Assembly: GCF_001426755.1 (NCBI RefSeq)
Contig: NZ_LMFJ01000001.1
Coordinates: forward strand, 2,344,070 to 2,408,069
DNA: 64,000 nt
From: Aeromicrobium sp. Root495
Lineage (GTDB): Bacteria > Actinomycetota > Actinomycetes > Propionibacteriales > Nocardioidaceae
Direction: 5' to 3'
The position numbers were made by a program, and so were the translations under genes. A model generated the notes under the pieces. The model was not told the origin of the DNA. It saw only the letters and a program-made list of their open reading frames with translations, and made no database searches. Each line of letters opens with the position of its first letter. Positions within the stretch are counted from its first letter, which is position 1. This document shows, in pieces, positions 8,228 to 16,533 of the stretch.

Positions 8228-9247
8228 TCAGAGGCTGACGCCCACCAGCACCGGCTCCGGCACCAGCTCGACGCCGAACCGCTCCTGCACGCCGTCGCGG
8301 ATCTCCCGCGCCAGGTGAAGCAGGTCCTCGGTGGTGGCCGAGCCGCGATTGGTGAGGGCCAGGGTGTGCTTGCTCGACAGCCGAGCAGGTCCGTCGCCGT
8401 GCCCACGCTCGAAGCCGGCGTGCTGGATGAGCCAGGCCGCGCTGGACTTCACCGTGCCGTCGGGCTGGACGAACCGCGGCGCTCCCTCCGGGAGTCGCTC
8501 GGCCGCACCCGCCTCGAGCACCGGGTTGGTGAAGAAGGAGCCGGCGCTCCAGGTGTCGTGGTCGGCGGCGTCGAGCACCATGCCCTTGCCGCCCCGCAGC
8601 GCGAGCACGGCCGCGCGGACGTCGGCCAGCGGCGCCCGCTCCCCCACCTCGACGCCCAGGGCCCGAGCCAGCTCGGCGTAGGCCACAGGCGCACCGAGGT
8701 CGCCCAGCCGCAGCTGGAACGTGACGGTGAGGACGACGTAGCGCGGGGCCGCCTTCTTGAACAGGCTGTTCCGGTACGAGAAGTCGCAGGCGGAGTGATG
8801 GACGCTGCGGACCTTGCGCTCGTAGCGGTCGAAGACGCGCACGGTGACGACGGTCTGTCCCACGTCCTGGCCGTAGGCACCGACGTTCTGGACCGGGGTG
8901 GCCCCGGTGGATCCCGGGATGCCCGACAGCGCCTCGACGCCCACCCAGCCCTCGGCCACCGCCCGGGCCACGACGTCGTCCCAGGGCTCACCGGCCTGCA
9001 CGGTGATGCTGGCGCCGCTGCAGGCATCGGCGTCGACCGCGATGCCGCGGGTCATGACCCGGACGACCGTGCCGTCGAAGCCGTCGTCGGAGACCACGAG
9101 GTTGCTGCCGCCGCCCACCACCAGGAGGGGGTCGCCGGCCTCGTCGACCACACGGACGGCGTCGACGAGCTCGGCCTCGGTGCGGACCTCCAGCACCGAG
9201 CGGGCGGGGCCACCGAGCCGCAGGGTGGTGAGGTCGGCCAGGTCCAT
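8228..9247 (-). CDS. murB: UDP-N-acetylenolpyruvoylglucosamine reductase
   Basis: FAD enzyme making UDP-N-acetylmuramate for peptidoglycan, 339 aa. FAD-binding segment VVGGGSNLVVSDDGF, GIPGSTGATPVQNVGAYGQDV, the YRNSLFK region and a C-terminal SSKHTLALTNRGSAT are all present. It lies alone, convergent with the DUF4190 gene and with a terminator in front of it belonging to rpmG. Confidence 0.96.
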   Translation of the reverse strand: MDLADLTTLRLGGPARSVLEVRTEAELVDAVRVVDEAGDPLLVVGGGSNLVVSDDGFDGTVVRVMTRGIAVDADACSGASITVQAGEPWDDVVARAVAEGWVGVEALSGIPGSTGATPVQNVGAYGQDVGQTVVTVRVFDRYERKVRSVHHSACDFSYRNSLFKKAAPRYVVLTVTFQLRLGDLGAPVAYAELARALGVEVGERAPLADVRAAVLALRGGKGMVLDAADHDTWSAGSFFTNPVLEAGAAERLPEGAPRFVQPDGTVKSSAAWLIQHAGFERGHGDGPARLSSKHTLALTNRGSATTEDLLHLAREIRDGVQERFGVELVPEPVLVGVSL

Positions 9248-9303
9248 ACGACGACCCTATCCGCCGGCTGGCGCCGGGACCGGAGCTGCCCGGGAAAGCC
9301 GAA

Positions 9304-9332
9304 GACCCCCGGAGCCGAGGCTCTCGGGGGTC
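9304..9332 (-). terminator. Terminator downstream of rpmG
   Basis: GACCCCCG pairs with CGGGGGTC, continued by GAGC/GCTC with a bulged T. It lies about 20 bp past the rpmG stop and before murB. Confidence 0.7.
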
Positions 9333-9351
9333 GTCGTGCGGTACCGCTGGG

Positions 9352-9522
9352 TCAGCGCGTCTCGCGGTGCGTCTGGTGCGTCTTGCAACGCGGGCAGTAC
9401 TTCTTGAGGTCGAGACGATCGGGATCGTTACGACGGTTCTTCTTGGTGATGTAGTTGCGCTCCTTGCACTCAGTGCAAGCCAAGGTGATCTTGGGTCGAA
9501 CGTCGGAGCTCTTGCTCGCCAT
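9352..9522 (-). CDS. rpmG: 50S ribosomal protein L33
   Basis: 56-aa ribosomal protein beginning [19 protein letters not shown]. Two CxxC pairs (CTEC and CPRC) form a zinc ribbon, so this is the zinc-containing C+ form. The body [23 protein letters not shown] matches L33 well apart from its first residue context. It lies just downstream of tRNA-Met and tRNA-Thr, all on the minus strand and possibly co-transcribed. Confidence 0.95.
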   Translation of the reverse strand: MASKSSDVRPKITLACTECKERNYITKKNRRNDPDRLDLKKYCPRCKTHQTHRETR

Positions 9523-9584
9523 CTGTCTGCCTCTGTCTGTACTACGTGGTGTGTGCTCGGGGTCGTGCTTCTGGCTACTTGCGG

Positions 9585-9658
9585 TAGCTGGGGCGGGACT
9601 CGAACCCGCGACACCACGATTATGAGTCGTGTGCTCTAACCACCTGAGCTACCCAGCC
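9585..9658 (-). tRNA. tRNA-Met (CAT)
   Basis: 74 nt. Acceptor GGCTGGG pairs with CCCAGCT (one G-U), anticodon loop CTCATAA gives CAT, and the T-arm holds GGTTCGAGTCC. The G1-U72 wobble pair and the rest of the body fit the elongator form rather than the initiator. It sits between tRNA-Thr and rpmG. Confidence 0.93.
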
Positions 9659-9687
9659 GCAAAGGCTCCGAGTCTCCTCGTCACCAG

Positions 9688-9760
9688 AGCCCCCTGTCGG
9701 AATCGAACCGACGACCTTTTCCTTACCATGGAAACGCTCTGCCGACTGAGCTAAGGGGGC
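9688..9760 (-). tRNA. tRNA-Thr (GGT)
   Basis: 73 nt. Acceptor GCCCCCT/AGGGGGC, anticodon stem TTTCC/GGAAA with loop ATGGTAA (anticodon GGT), and T-arm GGTTCGATTCC. It is the first RNA of the tRNA-Thr, tRNA-Met, rpmG series. Confidence 0.95.
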
Positions 9761-9827
9761 AAGCCGACAGCCAAGACTACAAGGTCCGCGTCGGTATCAG
9801 AAATCGGGGTCGGCACCCCTCGTCAGG

Positions 9828-10865
9828 TCAGGCCGCAGAGGCCATCCGACGGGGCCACAGCGGCCCCTCGTAGATGAATGCGGTGTAGGCCTGGACGAGG
9901 TCGGCGCCTGCCGCGAGCCGGTCGCGGACGTCGTCCTCGGTGGTCACACCACCCACACCGACGAGCGCGAGCCGGTCGCCCACGTGGCCCCGCAGGAGCT
10001 CCAGGACGGCCGTGGCCCGGGCCTTGAGGATCGGGCCGGAGAGGCCGCCGGCGCCGGCCGCGTCGACGACGCCTCGCTCGCTCCGCAGCGAGTCCGGTCG
10101 GGCGATCGTGGTGTTGGTGGCGCTGATGCCGTCGAGGCCCAGCTCGAGCGCGAGATCGGCGACGGCGAGCACGTCGTCGTCGGCGAGGTCGGGAGCGATC
10201 TTCACGACCAGCGGGACGCCGGCCGGGCGGCCGTGCACGTGGGAGGAGCGATCGGCGACGTCCTTGACCGCGGCGAGGATCGGGCGCAACGCATCGACCG
10301 ACTGGAGGTCGCGGAGACCGGGCGTGTTGGGGCTCGACACGTTGACCACGAGGTAGCTCGCGTACGGCGTGAGGAGGCGGGCGCTCTCGACGTAGTCGGC
10401 GACGGCGCCCTCGAGGGGCGTGGTCTTGGTCTTGCCGATGTTGACGCCCACGACGGCCGCGTCGCCGCCGGACCGCCGGCGCAGGCGGTGGAGACGGGCA
10501 GCCACCTGGGCCGCGCCGTCGTTGTTGAAGCCCATCCGGTTGACCACGGCACGGTCCTCGACGAGGCGGGCCAGCCGGGGACGGGGGTTGCCGGGCTGCG
10601 CCCGGGCCGTGACCGTGCCGATCTCGACGTGCCCGAAGCCGAGGCCGAGCAGGCCGGGGACGGCGCGAGCGTTCTTGTCGAACCCCGCGGCCAGGCCGAA
10701 GGCGTGGGGGAACTCGACGCCCATGACCGTGCGCGGCGCAGAGGCTCGAGGGAGCACGAGACCCGCTGCCGGACCGCCGAGGCGGATCGCCTGGAAGGCC
10801 TGCTCGTGGGCGACCTCAGGGTCCATCCGGGAGAGCACATGACGGAAGAGCGCGTCGTAGACCAC
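9828..10865 (-). CDS. pyrD: Dihydroorotate dehydrogenase (quinone), class 2
   Basis: Membrane-associated FMN enzyme oxidising dihydroorotate with quinone in pyrimidine synthesis, 345 aa. Class 2 signs: an N-terminal helical segment (DALFRHVLSRMDPEVAHEQAF), GFDKNARAVPGLLGLGFGHVEIGTVT, the NVSSPNTPGLRDLQ loop with the catalytic Ser, and VGVGGV near the end. GTG start at 10865. It is alone in its transcription unit. Confidence 0.95.
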   Translation of the reverse strand: MVYDALFRHVLSRMDPEVAHEQAFQAIRLGGPAAGLVLPRASAPRTVMGVEFPHAFGLAAGFDKNARAVPGLLGLGFGHVEIGTVTARAQPGNPRPRLARLVEDRAVVNRMGFNNDGAAQVAARLHRLRRRSGGDAAVVGVNIGKTKTTPLEGAVADYVESARLLTPYASYLVVNVSSPNTPGLRDLQSVDALRPILAAVKDVADRSSHVHGRPAGVPLVVKIAPDLADDDVLAVADLALELGLDGISATNTTIARPDSLRSERGVVDAAGAGGLSGPILKARATAVLELLRGHVGDRLALVGVGGVTTEDDVRDRLAAGADLVQAYTAFIYEGPLWPRRMASAA

Positions 10866-10960
10866 GGCGCCAGCCTAGTGCCCGGATGAGGGTGACCTGA
10901 CTGCTTGGGCTGCAGACCTGCTCGGCTCGTCCTACTGTGTCCGGGAAGGAGCGATCACTT

Positions 10961-11341
10961 GTGACCATGGACTTCGAACCGCTCGGACCCGACGCGCCGC
11001 TGTACGCGATCAAGGCCAACCTGTTCAAGGCGTTGGCCCACCCCGTGCGCATCAGGGTGCTGGAGGTGCTCGTCGACGCCGGCGCCGACGGCGCGACGAT
11101 CGACGACCTGGCCGAGCAGTCCTCCTTCGACGCCACGGCCCTGGCGCAGCAGCTCTCGGTCCTGCGCCGTCATGGAGCCGTCACGGCGCGACGCTCCGGC
11201 GACGAGGTGCGCTACGACGTCGCCCATCCGCGGATCGGCGAGCTGCTCGCCGTCGCCAAGGCCTTCCTGCACGACACCACCGGCCGGGCGCATCCCGCCG
11301 GACGGCCGCAGCTGCGTGCCGTGCCGCATCCCGACCACTGA
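10961..11341 (+). CDS. ArsR-like winged-helix regulator
   Basis: 126 aa DNA-binding protein. LFKALAHPVRIRVLEVLVD followed by an HTH (DDLAEQSSFDATALAQQLSVLRRHGAV) and a wing (ARRSGDEVRYDV) match ArsR/SmtB-type regulators; no metal-binding Cys cluster is visible. I prefer the GTG at 10961, nine bases after GGAAGGAG; an upstream in-frame ATG would overlap this ribosome-binding site. It is 55 bp upstream of the Ca2+/H+ antiporter gene and in the same direction, so regulation of that gene is plausible. Confidence 0.8.
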   Translation: MTMDFEPLGPDAPLYAIKANLFKALAHPVRIRVLEVLVDAGADGATIDDLAEQSSFDATALAQQLSVLRRHGAVTARRSGDEVRYDVAHPRIGELLAVAKAFLHDTTGRAHPAGRPQLRAVPHPDH

Positions 11342-11396
11342 TCTCACGCACAGAGCGCCGGACCTCCGCTGGGGCACCGTTCCGTAGGGTGAGGCC

Positions 11397-12506
11397 ATGG
11401 CCGCGCTCTCGATCCTGCTCGACCGCACCCGTTGGACGATCGGCGCACCCATCACGGCCCTGGTGGTGCTGGCCCTCACCTGGGGCAGCTACCCCGACGG
11501 CGCCGTCCTCGCGGTCGTGGCCCTGCTGCTCGTCGCGTCGGTGCTGGCCGCGGTGCACCACGCCGAGATCGTGGCCCACCGGGTGGGAGAGCCCTACGGC
11601 TCCCTGATCCTGGCCGTGGCGGTCACCGTGATCGAGGTCGGCCTGATCCTGAGCCTCATGGCCGGAGGTGGCGAGGGGACGTCGGAGCTCGCCCGTGACA
11701 CGGTCTTCGCGGCCGTCATGATCACGATCAACGGCATCGCCGGCCTCTCGCTGCTGGTGAGCGCGCTCAAGCACCGGTTCGCGGTGTTCAACCCCGAGGG
11801 GACCGGCGCCGCGCTCGCCACCGTGGTGGCCCTCGCGGCCCTCTGCCTCGTCCTGCCCACCTTCACCACGAGCGCCGACAACCGCGAGTTCACCGACAAC
11901 CAGCTGGCCTTCGCAGCGGTGGCCTCGCTCTCCCTCTACGTGCTCTTCGTCTTCACCCAGACCGTCCGGCACCGTGACTTCTTCCTCCCCGTGGCTGCGG
12001 ACGGCCGCGTGCTCGACGTCGACGGCGACGGCCACGCGGACCCGCCGTCCGACCGGGCCACCCTCGTGAGCCTCGCGCTCCTCGTCGTCGCCCTCGTGAG
12101 CGTCGTCGGCCTGGCCAAGGTCGCCTCGGGTGCCATCGAGGAAGCCGTCGAGGCGGTCGGCGCACCACAGTCGTTCGTGGGCGTCATCATCGCGCTGCTC
12201 GTGCTGCTCCCCGAGTCCATCGCGGCCACGCGCAACGCCGCCGGCGAGCGGGTGCAGATCAGCCTGAACCTCGCCTACGGCTCCGCCATGGCGTCGATCG
12301 GCCTCACCATCCCGGCGCTCGCGGTGGCCAGCATCTGGATCGACACGCCGCTGTCGCTGGGACTGGAGCCGGTCCAGATCGTGCTGCTCACCACGTCGGT
12401 GCTCGTCTCCACCCTCACCGTCGTGACGGGCCGCTCCAAGCCGCTCCAGGGCGGCGTGCACCTCGTGCTCTTCGCGGCCTTCATCTTCCTGTCGGTCAGC
12501 CCGTAG
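11397..12506 (+). CDS. chaA: Ca2+/H+ antiporter, ChaA type
   Basis: CaCA-family cation/proton exchanger, 369 aa, about eleven membrane helices. The two alpha-repeat motifs are visible: GEPYGSLILAVAVTVIEVGL (about 64-83) and LLVLLPESIAATRNAAGERVQ. The loop between the halves carries an EF-hand-like string at residues 207-218 (DVDGDGHADPPS), matching DxDxDG plus D at position 9 but Ser instead of Glu at 12. Family role is Ca2+ (or Na+/K+) export using the proton gradient. The 3' end overlaps the convergent hydrolase by 11 bp. Confidence 0.88.
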   Translation: MAALSILLDRTRWTIGAPITALVVLALTWGSYPDGAVLAVVALLLVASVLAAVHHAEIVAHRVGEPYGSLILAVAVTVIEVGLILSLMAGGGEGTSELARDTVFAAVMITINGIAGLSLLVSALKHRFAVFNPEGTGAALATVVALAALCLVLPTFTTSADNREFTDNQLAFAAVASLSLYVLFVFTQTVRHRDFFLPVAADGRVLDVDGDGHADPPSDRATLVSLALLVVALVSVVGLAKVASGAIEEAVEAVGAPQSFVGVIIALLVLLPESIAATRNAAGERVQISLNLAYGSAMASIGLTIPALAVASIWIDTPLSLGLEPVQIVLLTTSVLVSTLTVVTGRSKPLQGGVHLVLFAAFIFLSVSP

Positions 12507-13245
12507 CGCGGCCGAGCCCTCTCCGGAACAGGTCCTGCAGCGCCGCGTAGTGCCGTTCGGCCGCAGCCGCGTCCCACGACGAGGTGTCCTCCATCGTGTA
12601 GCCGTGCGGGGCGCCGGGGACGACCTCGTTGGTCGCGACCAGACCGGCCTGCTCGATGACCGACCCGAGCTCAGCCACGGCCTCGGCCGGCATGGACGGG
12701 TCGGCGTCGGCGTGGAGCAGGACGAGCTCGGCCCGAGCCGACCTGAGGGCGAGGTGCGGGCTGTCCGGGACATCGGTGACCAGACCGCCGCCGTGGAAGC
12801 CGCCGACCGCCGCCACCACGTCCGGGGCCTGCCCGGCCACGCGCAGCGCGAGCCTGGCGCCCATGCAGTAGCCGATGACACCGACCGGGCCCGGAGCCAG
12901 CCGGGCGAGGGCGTCGAGCCAGACCAGCGCGTCGGGCTCGCTCAGGTCGGGCGTGAGGGACCGGATGCGGGGCATCGCCTCGTGGAAGAACGCCTCACGG
13001 GCCGCCGGTCGGCGCAGGTCGTCCGTGGGCGCGAGCTGCTCGGCCGTGCCTTCCCGGTAGAAGACGTGCGGCGCCAGGACCACGTGGCCCCAGCTCGCGA
13101 CGCGCTCCATCATGGACGCGATCTGCGGCCTGAGCCCGATGGCGTCCACGAAGAACAGCACCCCGGGATGCGGACCGTCGTCGGGGCGAGCGACCCAGGC
13201 CTCGGCGGGACCGTCCGGGGCGTCCAGCATCGTCTTCTCGATCAC
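12496..13245 (-). CDS. Dienelactone hydrolase family protein
   Basis: 249-aa alpha/beta hydrolase of the dienelactone hydrolase family. The Cys nucleophile elbow GYCMGARLAL, a following Asp region (LLHADADPSMP) and the catalytic His in PHGYTM are all present. GVLFFVDAIGLRPQI is typical of the N-terminal strand. Such enzymes hydrolyse dienelactone or other small esters; no chlorocatechol genes lie nearby, so the natural substrate is open. Confidence 0.85.
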   Translation of the reverse strand: MIEKTMLDAPDGPAEAWVARPDDGPHPGVLFFVDAIGLRPQIASMMERVASWGHVVLAPHVFYREGTAEQLAPTDDLRRPAAREAFFHEAMPRIRSLTPDLSEPDALVWLDALARLAPGPVGVIGYCMGARLALRVAGQAPDVVAAVGGFHGGGLVTDVPDSPHLALRSARAELVLLHADADPSMPAEAVAELGSVIEQAGLVATNEVVPGAPHGYTMEDTSSWDAAAAERHYAALQDLFRRGLGRATG

Positions 13246-13286
13246 ACGGACCAGTATGCGTCGGTCCCTTGCGGTTCGATGGGGCC

Positions 13287-13574
13287 ATGACGTTCACGTT
13301 CGACGCCCGGCTCTGGCGCTGGCGCGAGGGCTCGTGGTTCTTCGTCACCCTCCCCCACGACGTCTCCGACGAGATCGACGACGCCACCGCGGGCATGACC
13401 GGGGGCTTCGGCGCCGTCAAGGTGGCCGTGCGCGTGGGCGCCACCGAGTGGTCCACCTCGATCTTCCCGTCCAAGGAGGAGAAGTCCTTCGTGCTTCCGG
13501 TCAAGAAGGCCGTGCGCTCGGCGGAGGACCTGCACGAAGGGTCCACCACCACGTTTCAGCTCACGCTGGTGTGA
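13287..13574 (+). CDS. DUF1905 domain protein
   Basis: 95 aa beginning MTFTFDARLWRWREG. The sequence FVTLPHDVSDEIDDA, GFGAVKVAVRVGATEW and SFVLPVKKAVR is the DUF1905 beta-barrel signature. Function is unknown. The ATG at 13287 is preferred over an in-frame ATG six codons upstream that adds MRFDGA and lacks conservation. It overlaps the 3' end of the DUF72 gene by 19 bp, tail to tail. Confidence 0.85.
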   Translation: MTFTFDARLWRWREGSWFFVTLPHDVSDEIDDATAGMTGGFGAVKVAVRVGATEWSTSIFPSKEEKSFVLPVKKAVRSAEDLHEGSTTTFQLTLV

Positions 13575-14422
13575 CCCGTCGACCGCCCGGGAAGTGCGGG
13601 GCCGAGGTCGGCCAGCCGCTCGATGAGGCCCATCGCGTCGAAGGGTGCCCGCACCTTGGTGTCGTTGTCGAAGTACGTGTAGACGTCGGCCCCACCCTCC
13701 GCCCACGCCCGGATGGTCACGGCCCACGAGTCGAGGGCCTCCTCGGAGTAGCCGCTCGCGTAGAGCTCGGTGTCGCCGTGAAGGCGCACGTAGACGAAGT
13801 CGCTCGTCACCTCGCGGATGAGGGGCCACCTCCCGGCGGTGTCCGCCACCACCACCGCGACGTCGTGGCGGCGGAGCAGGTCCAGGAAGCCCGGAGCCAG
13901 GAAGCTGTCGTGCCTCACCTCGATCGCGTGGCGGATGGGACGGTCGGCCACCGCCTGGACCCACGAGCGGCCCTCGAGCCGTTCGTCGTGGCGGGTCGCC
14001 AGCGCTGCGGCCTCCTGCGTCGTCCGGGGCAGGAGGTCGAAGAACGCGGAGAGGCGCTCCTCGTCGAGGCCCAGGGTCGGCGGCAGCTGCCACAGCACCG
14101 GCCCCATCCGGTCCCCCAGCGCGAGCGGCCCCGACGCGAAGAAGTTGGCCAGCGGGGTCTCCACGTCGGCCAGCTTCTTCATGTGCGTGATGAACCGTCC
14201 ACCCTTGAGCGCGAGCACGAAGCCCTCGGGCGTCCGCTCGGCCCACGAACGGTAGCTCTCGGGACGCTGCAGGGAGTAGAACGAGCCGTTGACCTCGATG
14301 CTCGTCATCCGCTCGGCGGCGTGCTCGAGCTCGTCCTTCTGACGCAAGCCCTTGGGGTAGAAGACCCCGCGCCACGGCGGGTAGGTCCACCCCGAGATGC
14401 CGATCCGCACCGTCCCCGTCAT
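13556..14422 (-). CDS. DUF72 family protein (YecE-like)
   Basis: 288-aa TIM-barrel-like protein. VRIGISGWTYPPWRGVFYPKGL at the start, ERMTSIEVNGSFYSLQ, GFVLALKGGRFITH and YTYFDNDTKVRAP near the end are hallmarks of DUF72. The biochemical role is not established. I start it at the ATG at 14422; a longer frame would run back through the terminator and tRNA-Tyr. Confidence 0.92.
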   Translation of the reverse strand: MTGTVRIGISGWTYPPWRGVFYPKGLRQKDELEHAAERMTSIEVNGSFYSLQRPESYRSWAERTPEGFVLALKGGRFITHMKKLADVETPLANFFASGPLALGDRMGPVLWQLPPTLGLDEERLSAFFDLLPRTTQEAAALATRHDERLEGRSWVQAVADRPIRHAIEVRHDSFLAPGFLDLLRRHDVAVVVADTAGRWPLIREVTSDFVYVRLHGDTELYASGYSEEALDSWAVTIRAWAEGGADVYTYFDNDTKVRAPFDAMGLIERLADLGPALPGRSTGHTSVS

Positions 14423-14503
14423 GGTCCGGAGGTGCCCACGTGCGCTCGCCCCAACCGTCCCCCTCCGGCTTCGCGTCGCGACGATCGGGCAGGGCCCGGA
14501 CGA

Positions 14504-14542
14504 CGAAGGACCTCGGCCGCCGTGGGCGGTCGAGGTCCTTCG
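14504..14542 (-). terminator. Terminator downstream of tRNA-Tyr
   Basis: Long hairpin CGAAGGACCTCG...CGAGGTCCTTCG with inner GCCGCC/GGCGGT pairing and loop GTGG. It lies 9 bp past tRNA-Tyr. Confidence 0.75.
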
Positions 14543-14551
14543 CGATTCCCG

Positions 14552-14633
14552 TGGCAGGTAGAGGATTCGAACCTCTGAAGGCGTTGCCGTCTGATTTACA
14601 GTCAGATCCCTTTGGCCACTCGGGCAACCTGCC
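14552..14633 (-). tRNA. tRNA-Tyr (GTA)
   Basis: 82-nt class II tRNA. Acceptor GGCAGGT/ACCTGCC, anticodon stem TCTGA/TCAGA with loop CTGTAAA (GTA), a long variable arm and T-arm GGTTCGAATCC. A strong hairpin follows it. Confidence 0.96.
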
Positions 14634-14732
14634 GGGGGTCGTGCCCACGCGGTGGGCAACGAGGAGAAAGCCTAGCGCAGGCCACTAGGCTGGACGAAAC
14701 CAGATCCCCGCCGACTTTTGCAGGAGCTAGCC

Positions 14733-15224
14733 GTGGCCGACTCGTCGTTCGACATCGTCAGCAAGTTCGACCGCCAGGAGGCTGACAACGCCCTCAACAA
14801 CGCGGCCAAGGAGATCTCGCAGCGCTACGACTTCAAGAACACCGGCGCCTCCATCGAGTGGAGCGGCGAGACCGGCGTGGAGATCTCCGCCAACGCCGAC
14901 GAGCGCGCCCTCGCCGTGCTCGACGTCTTCAAGGACAAGCTCATCAAGCGCGGCATCTCGCTCAAGGCGCTCGACGAGGGTGAGCCCCGCCAGTCGGGCA
15001 AGGAGGTCAAGATCTCCAGCACCTTCTCCGACGGCATCAGCCAGGAGCAGGCCAAGAAGGTCTCCAAGATCATCCGCGACGAGGGCCCCAAGGGCGTCAA
15101 GGTCCAGATCCAGGGCGACGAGCTCCGCGTCACGAGCAAGAGCCGCGACGACCTCCAGGCCGTCCAGACCCTCGTGAAGGGCGCCGACCTGGACTTCGCC
15201 GTCCAGTTCGTCAACTACCGCTGA
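14733..15224 (+). CDS. yajQ: YajQ family nucleotide-binding protein
   Basis: 163-aa cytosolic protein of the YajQ/DUF520 family, which binds nucleotides (cyclic di-GMP in some species). It begins [20 protein letters not shown] and contains [16 protein letters not shown] and the C-terminal [11 protein letters not shown] typical of the family. The GTG at 14733 follows AGGAG at 14722-14726; the upstream ATG would overlap that site. It stands alone. Confidence 0.93.
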   Translation: MADSSFDIVSKFDRQEADNALNNAAKEISQRYDFKNTGASIEWSGETGVEISANADERALAVLDVFKDKLIKRGISLKALDEGEPRQSGKEVKISSTFSDGISQEQAKKVSKIIRDEGPKGVKVQIQGDELRVTSKSRDDLQAVQTLVKGADLDFAVQFVNYR

Positions 15225-15495
15225 ACCTGCGAATCTGCGCAGGACAGACCGCATCCGAGCCAACGTCGGCCGCAGACGATCATCCACGAGCGGCACAGCT
15301 CCTCGTGTGCACCACCTACCGGTAGACGCCGGCCTACCCACTGACTCGTCTGCGTGGGCGGCCTACGGTTTGAACCCATCACGCGTCGGAGCTAGCCCTG
15401 GTCTTCATCCGCTGCTTCCGATACAGTCGACTGTACCGAATTCTTCGACTTCAAGGCGGTAGCCATGGGTCCAGTCATCCGGAAAGACAAGGGCC
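15225..15495. other. Intergenic region with palindrome, start of accessory segment
   Basis: 271 bp with no gene I can support. It contains a short hairpin CTGCG-AATCTG-CGCAG just after yajQ and the perfect palindrome at 15422-15435. Base composition is visibly less GC-rich than in the flanking core genes. Confidence 0.5.
15422..15435. promoter_or_regulatory. Perfect 14-bp palindrome, possible operator
   Basis: TACAGTCGACTGTA, perfectly self-complementary, about 60 bp upstream of the first secreted orphan gene. Position and symmetry suit a dimeric repressor site. No regulator gene is adjacent except TetR at 17127. Confidence 0.35.
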
Positions 15496-15960
15496 ATGAT
15501 CGTCTCGGCGCTGGCGGCCAGCCTCCTCGCGATGTTTGCTGCTGGTGCGGTAGCTGGAACCGCCTACAGCGCGAGCTATCGATTCGCGAAGTTCACCAAG
15601 GATGGAACCACCATCTGCGACTACCAGCGCGCTCACGTCGCTACGTCCGGCAGCTCAGCACAAGGCCGCGGTTACAACTTTGTCCGCCGGAACTCTGGGT
15701 GCGACACCCAGCATCCGCGCCCCGCTGGGTTTCTTGGCATCAGGTCGACTCTCGTCCACTCGAACGGAACCGCCTGCGAATCCACGGGCTGGCTCTACAA
15801 CGGCTCGGTGGGCAGCGGGTACGACGTCGGGGCCTACGTATGGGACGACGAGAACCGCTGCCACGGCTCGGTTCGTTCCAGGGCTGCCGGACGAGCCTGG
15901 GACGGCGATGGATACATCACGACGGACTACGTCAGCTACAGCCCCTATCAGAGCTGGTAG
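15496..15960 (+). CDS. Secreted hypothetical protein
   Basis: 154 aa: an N-terminal signal peptide (about 1-21, MIVSALAASLLAMFAAGAVA) then an exported domain rich in Tyr, Ser and Gly with four Cys that could form two disulfides. No recognised family. A GGAAAGACAAGG stretch precedes the ATG at 15496. Codons such as tat, cga and gct are more frequent than in nearby core genes, suggesting transfer or weak selection. A second secreted orphan follows 22 bp later. Confidence 0.55.
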   Translation: MIVSALAASLLAMFAAGAVAGTAYSASYRFAKFTKDGTTICDYQRAHVATSGSSAQGRGYNFVRRNSGCDTQHPRPAGFLGIRSTLVHSNGTACESTGWLYNGSVGSGYDVGAYVWDDENRCHGSVRSRAAGRAWDGDGYITTDYVSYSPYQSW

Positions 15961-15982
15961 ACCAGGTATGAGGAGATCAGCC

Positions 15983-16450
15983 ATGGCCAATTCAAAGATC
16001 ACCGTCGCCGCCCTCGCACTCGCACTCGTTGGTGCCGTGTCTGGCGGATTCGCGGTCGGGTCGGCGTCCGCAGGCTCAGCGCCGACCACGACGCAGACAG
16101 ACCCCGGCAGCACCCAGGCAGACGAGCCGCATGTCGATCCTGTCGCTAGCGGGACCACCCCCGACGGACGGACCTTCGGCCCTGTTCCGCTGAACGAAGA
16201 AGCGACCCCTGATCTCGTCGCGGTCTACGCCGACAACGGGAAGTTCGGCTACGCAGACAGCGCAGTCGTGCTCGGCGACGACGAGAAGGCACCCTCATCG
16301 CCAGCCGAAGCACTCGCGACACAGCGAGCGCATGAGGAGTCTGCTGCAGCCGGCGGAACATCGACCATCGAGGTTCCTGCTGACGCGCCTGACGGCGGGA
16401 CCAAGATCGGCGTCTACACCGTCAGCCTGGTCTCACAGCCGAAGGACTGA
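15983..16450 (+). CDS. Secreted hypothetical protein
   Basis: 155 aa. A signal peptide (about 1-31, ending GSASAGSA) leads into a Thr/Pro/Asp-rich linker and a small exported domain (GKFGYADSAVVLGDDE, then TKIGVYTVSLV). I recognise no family. The ATG at 15983 has GAGGAG seven bases upstream; another in-frame ATG lies five codons earlier. It probably shares a transcript with the preceding secreted protein. Confidence 0.6.
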   Translation: MANSKITVAALALALVGAVSGGFAVGSASAGSAPTTTQTDPGSTQADEPHVDPVASGTTPDGRTFGPVPLNEEATPDLVAVYADNGKFGYADSAVVLGDDEKAPSSPAEALATQRAHEESAAAGGTSTIEVPADAPDGGTKIGVYTVSLVSQPKD

Positions 16451-16533
16451 CCAGACAGTCCGGAGCCGGGTCCTTCTGCGCTCAGAAAACCGCGAAGAGT
16501 TCTTGCGGTCCTCCAGCTTTGAGCCGAGTGCGG

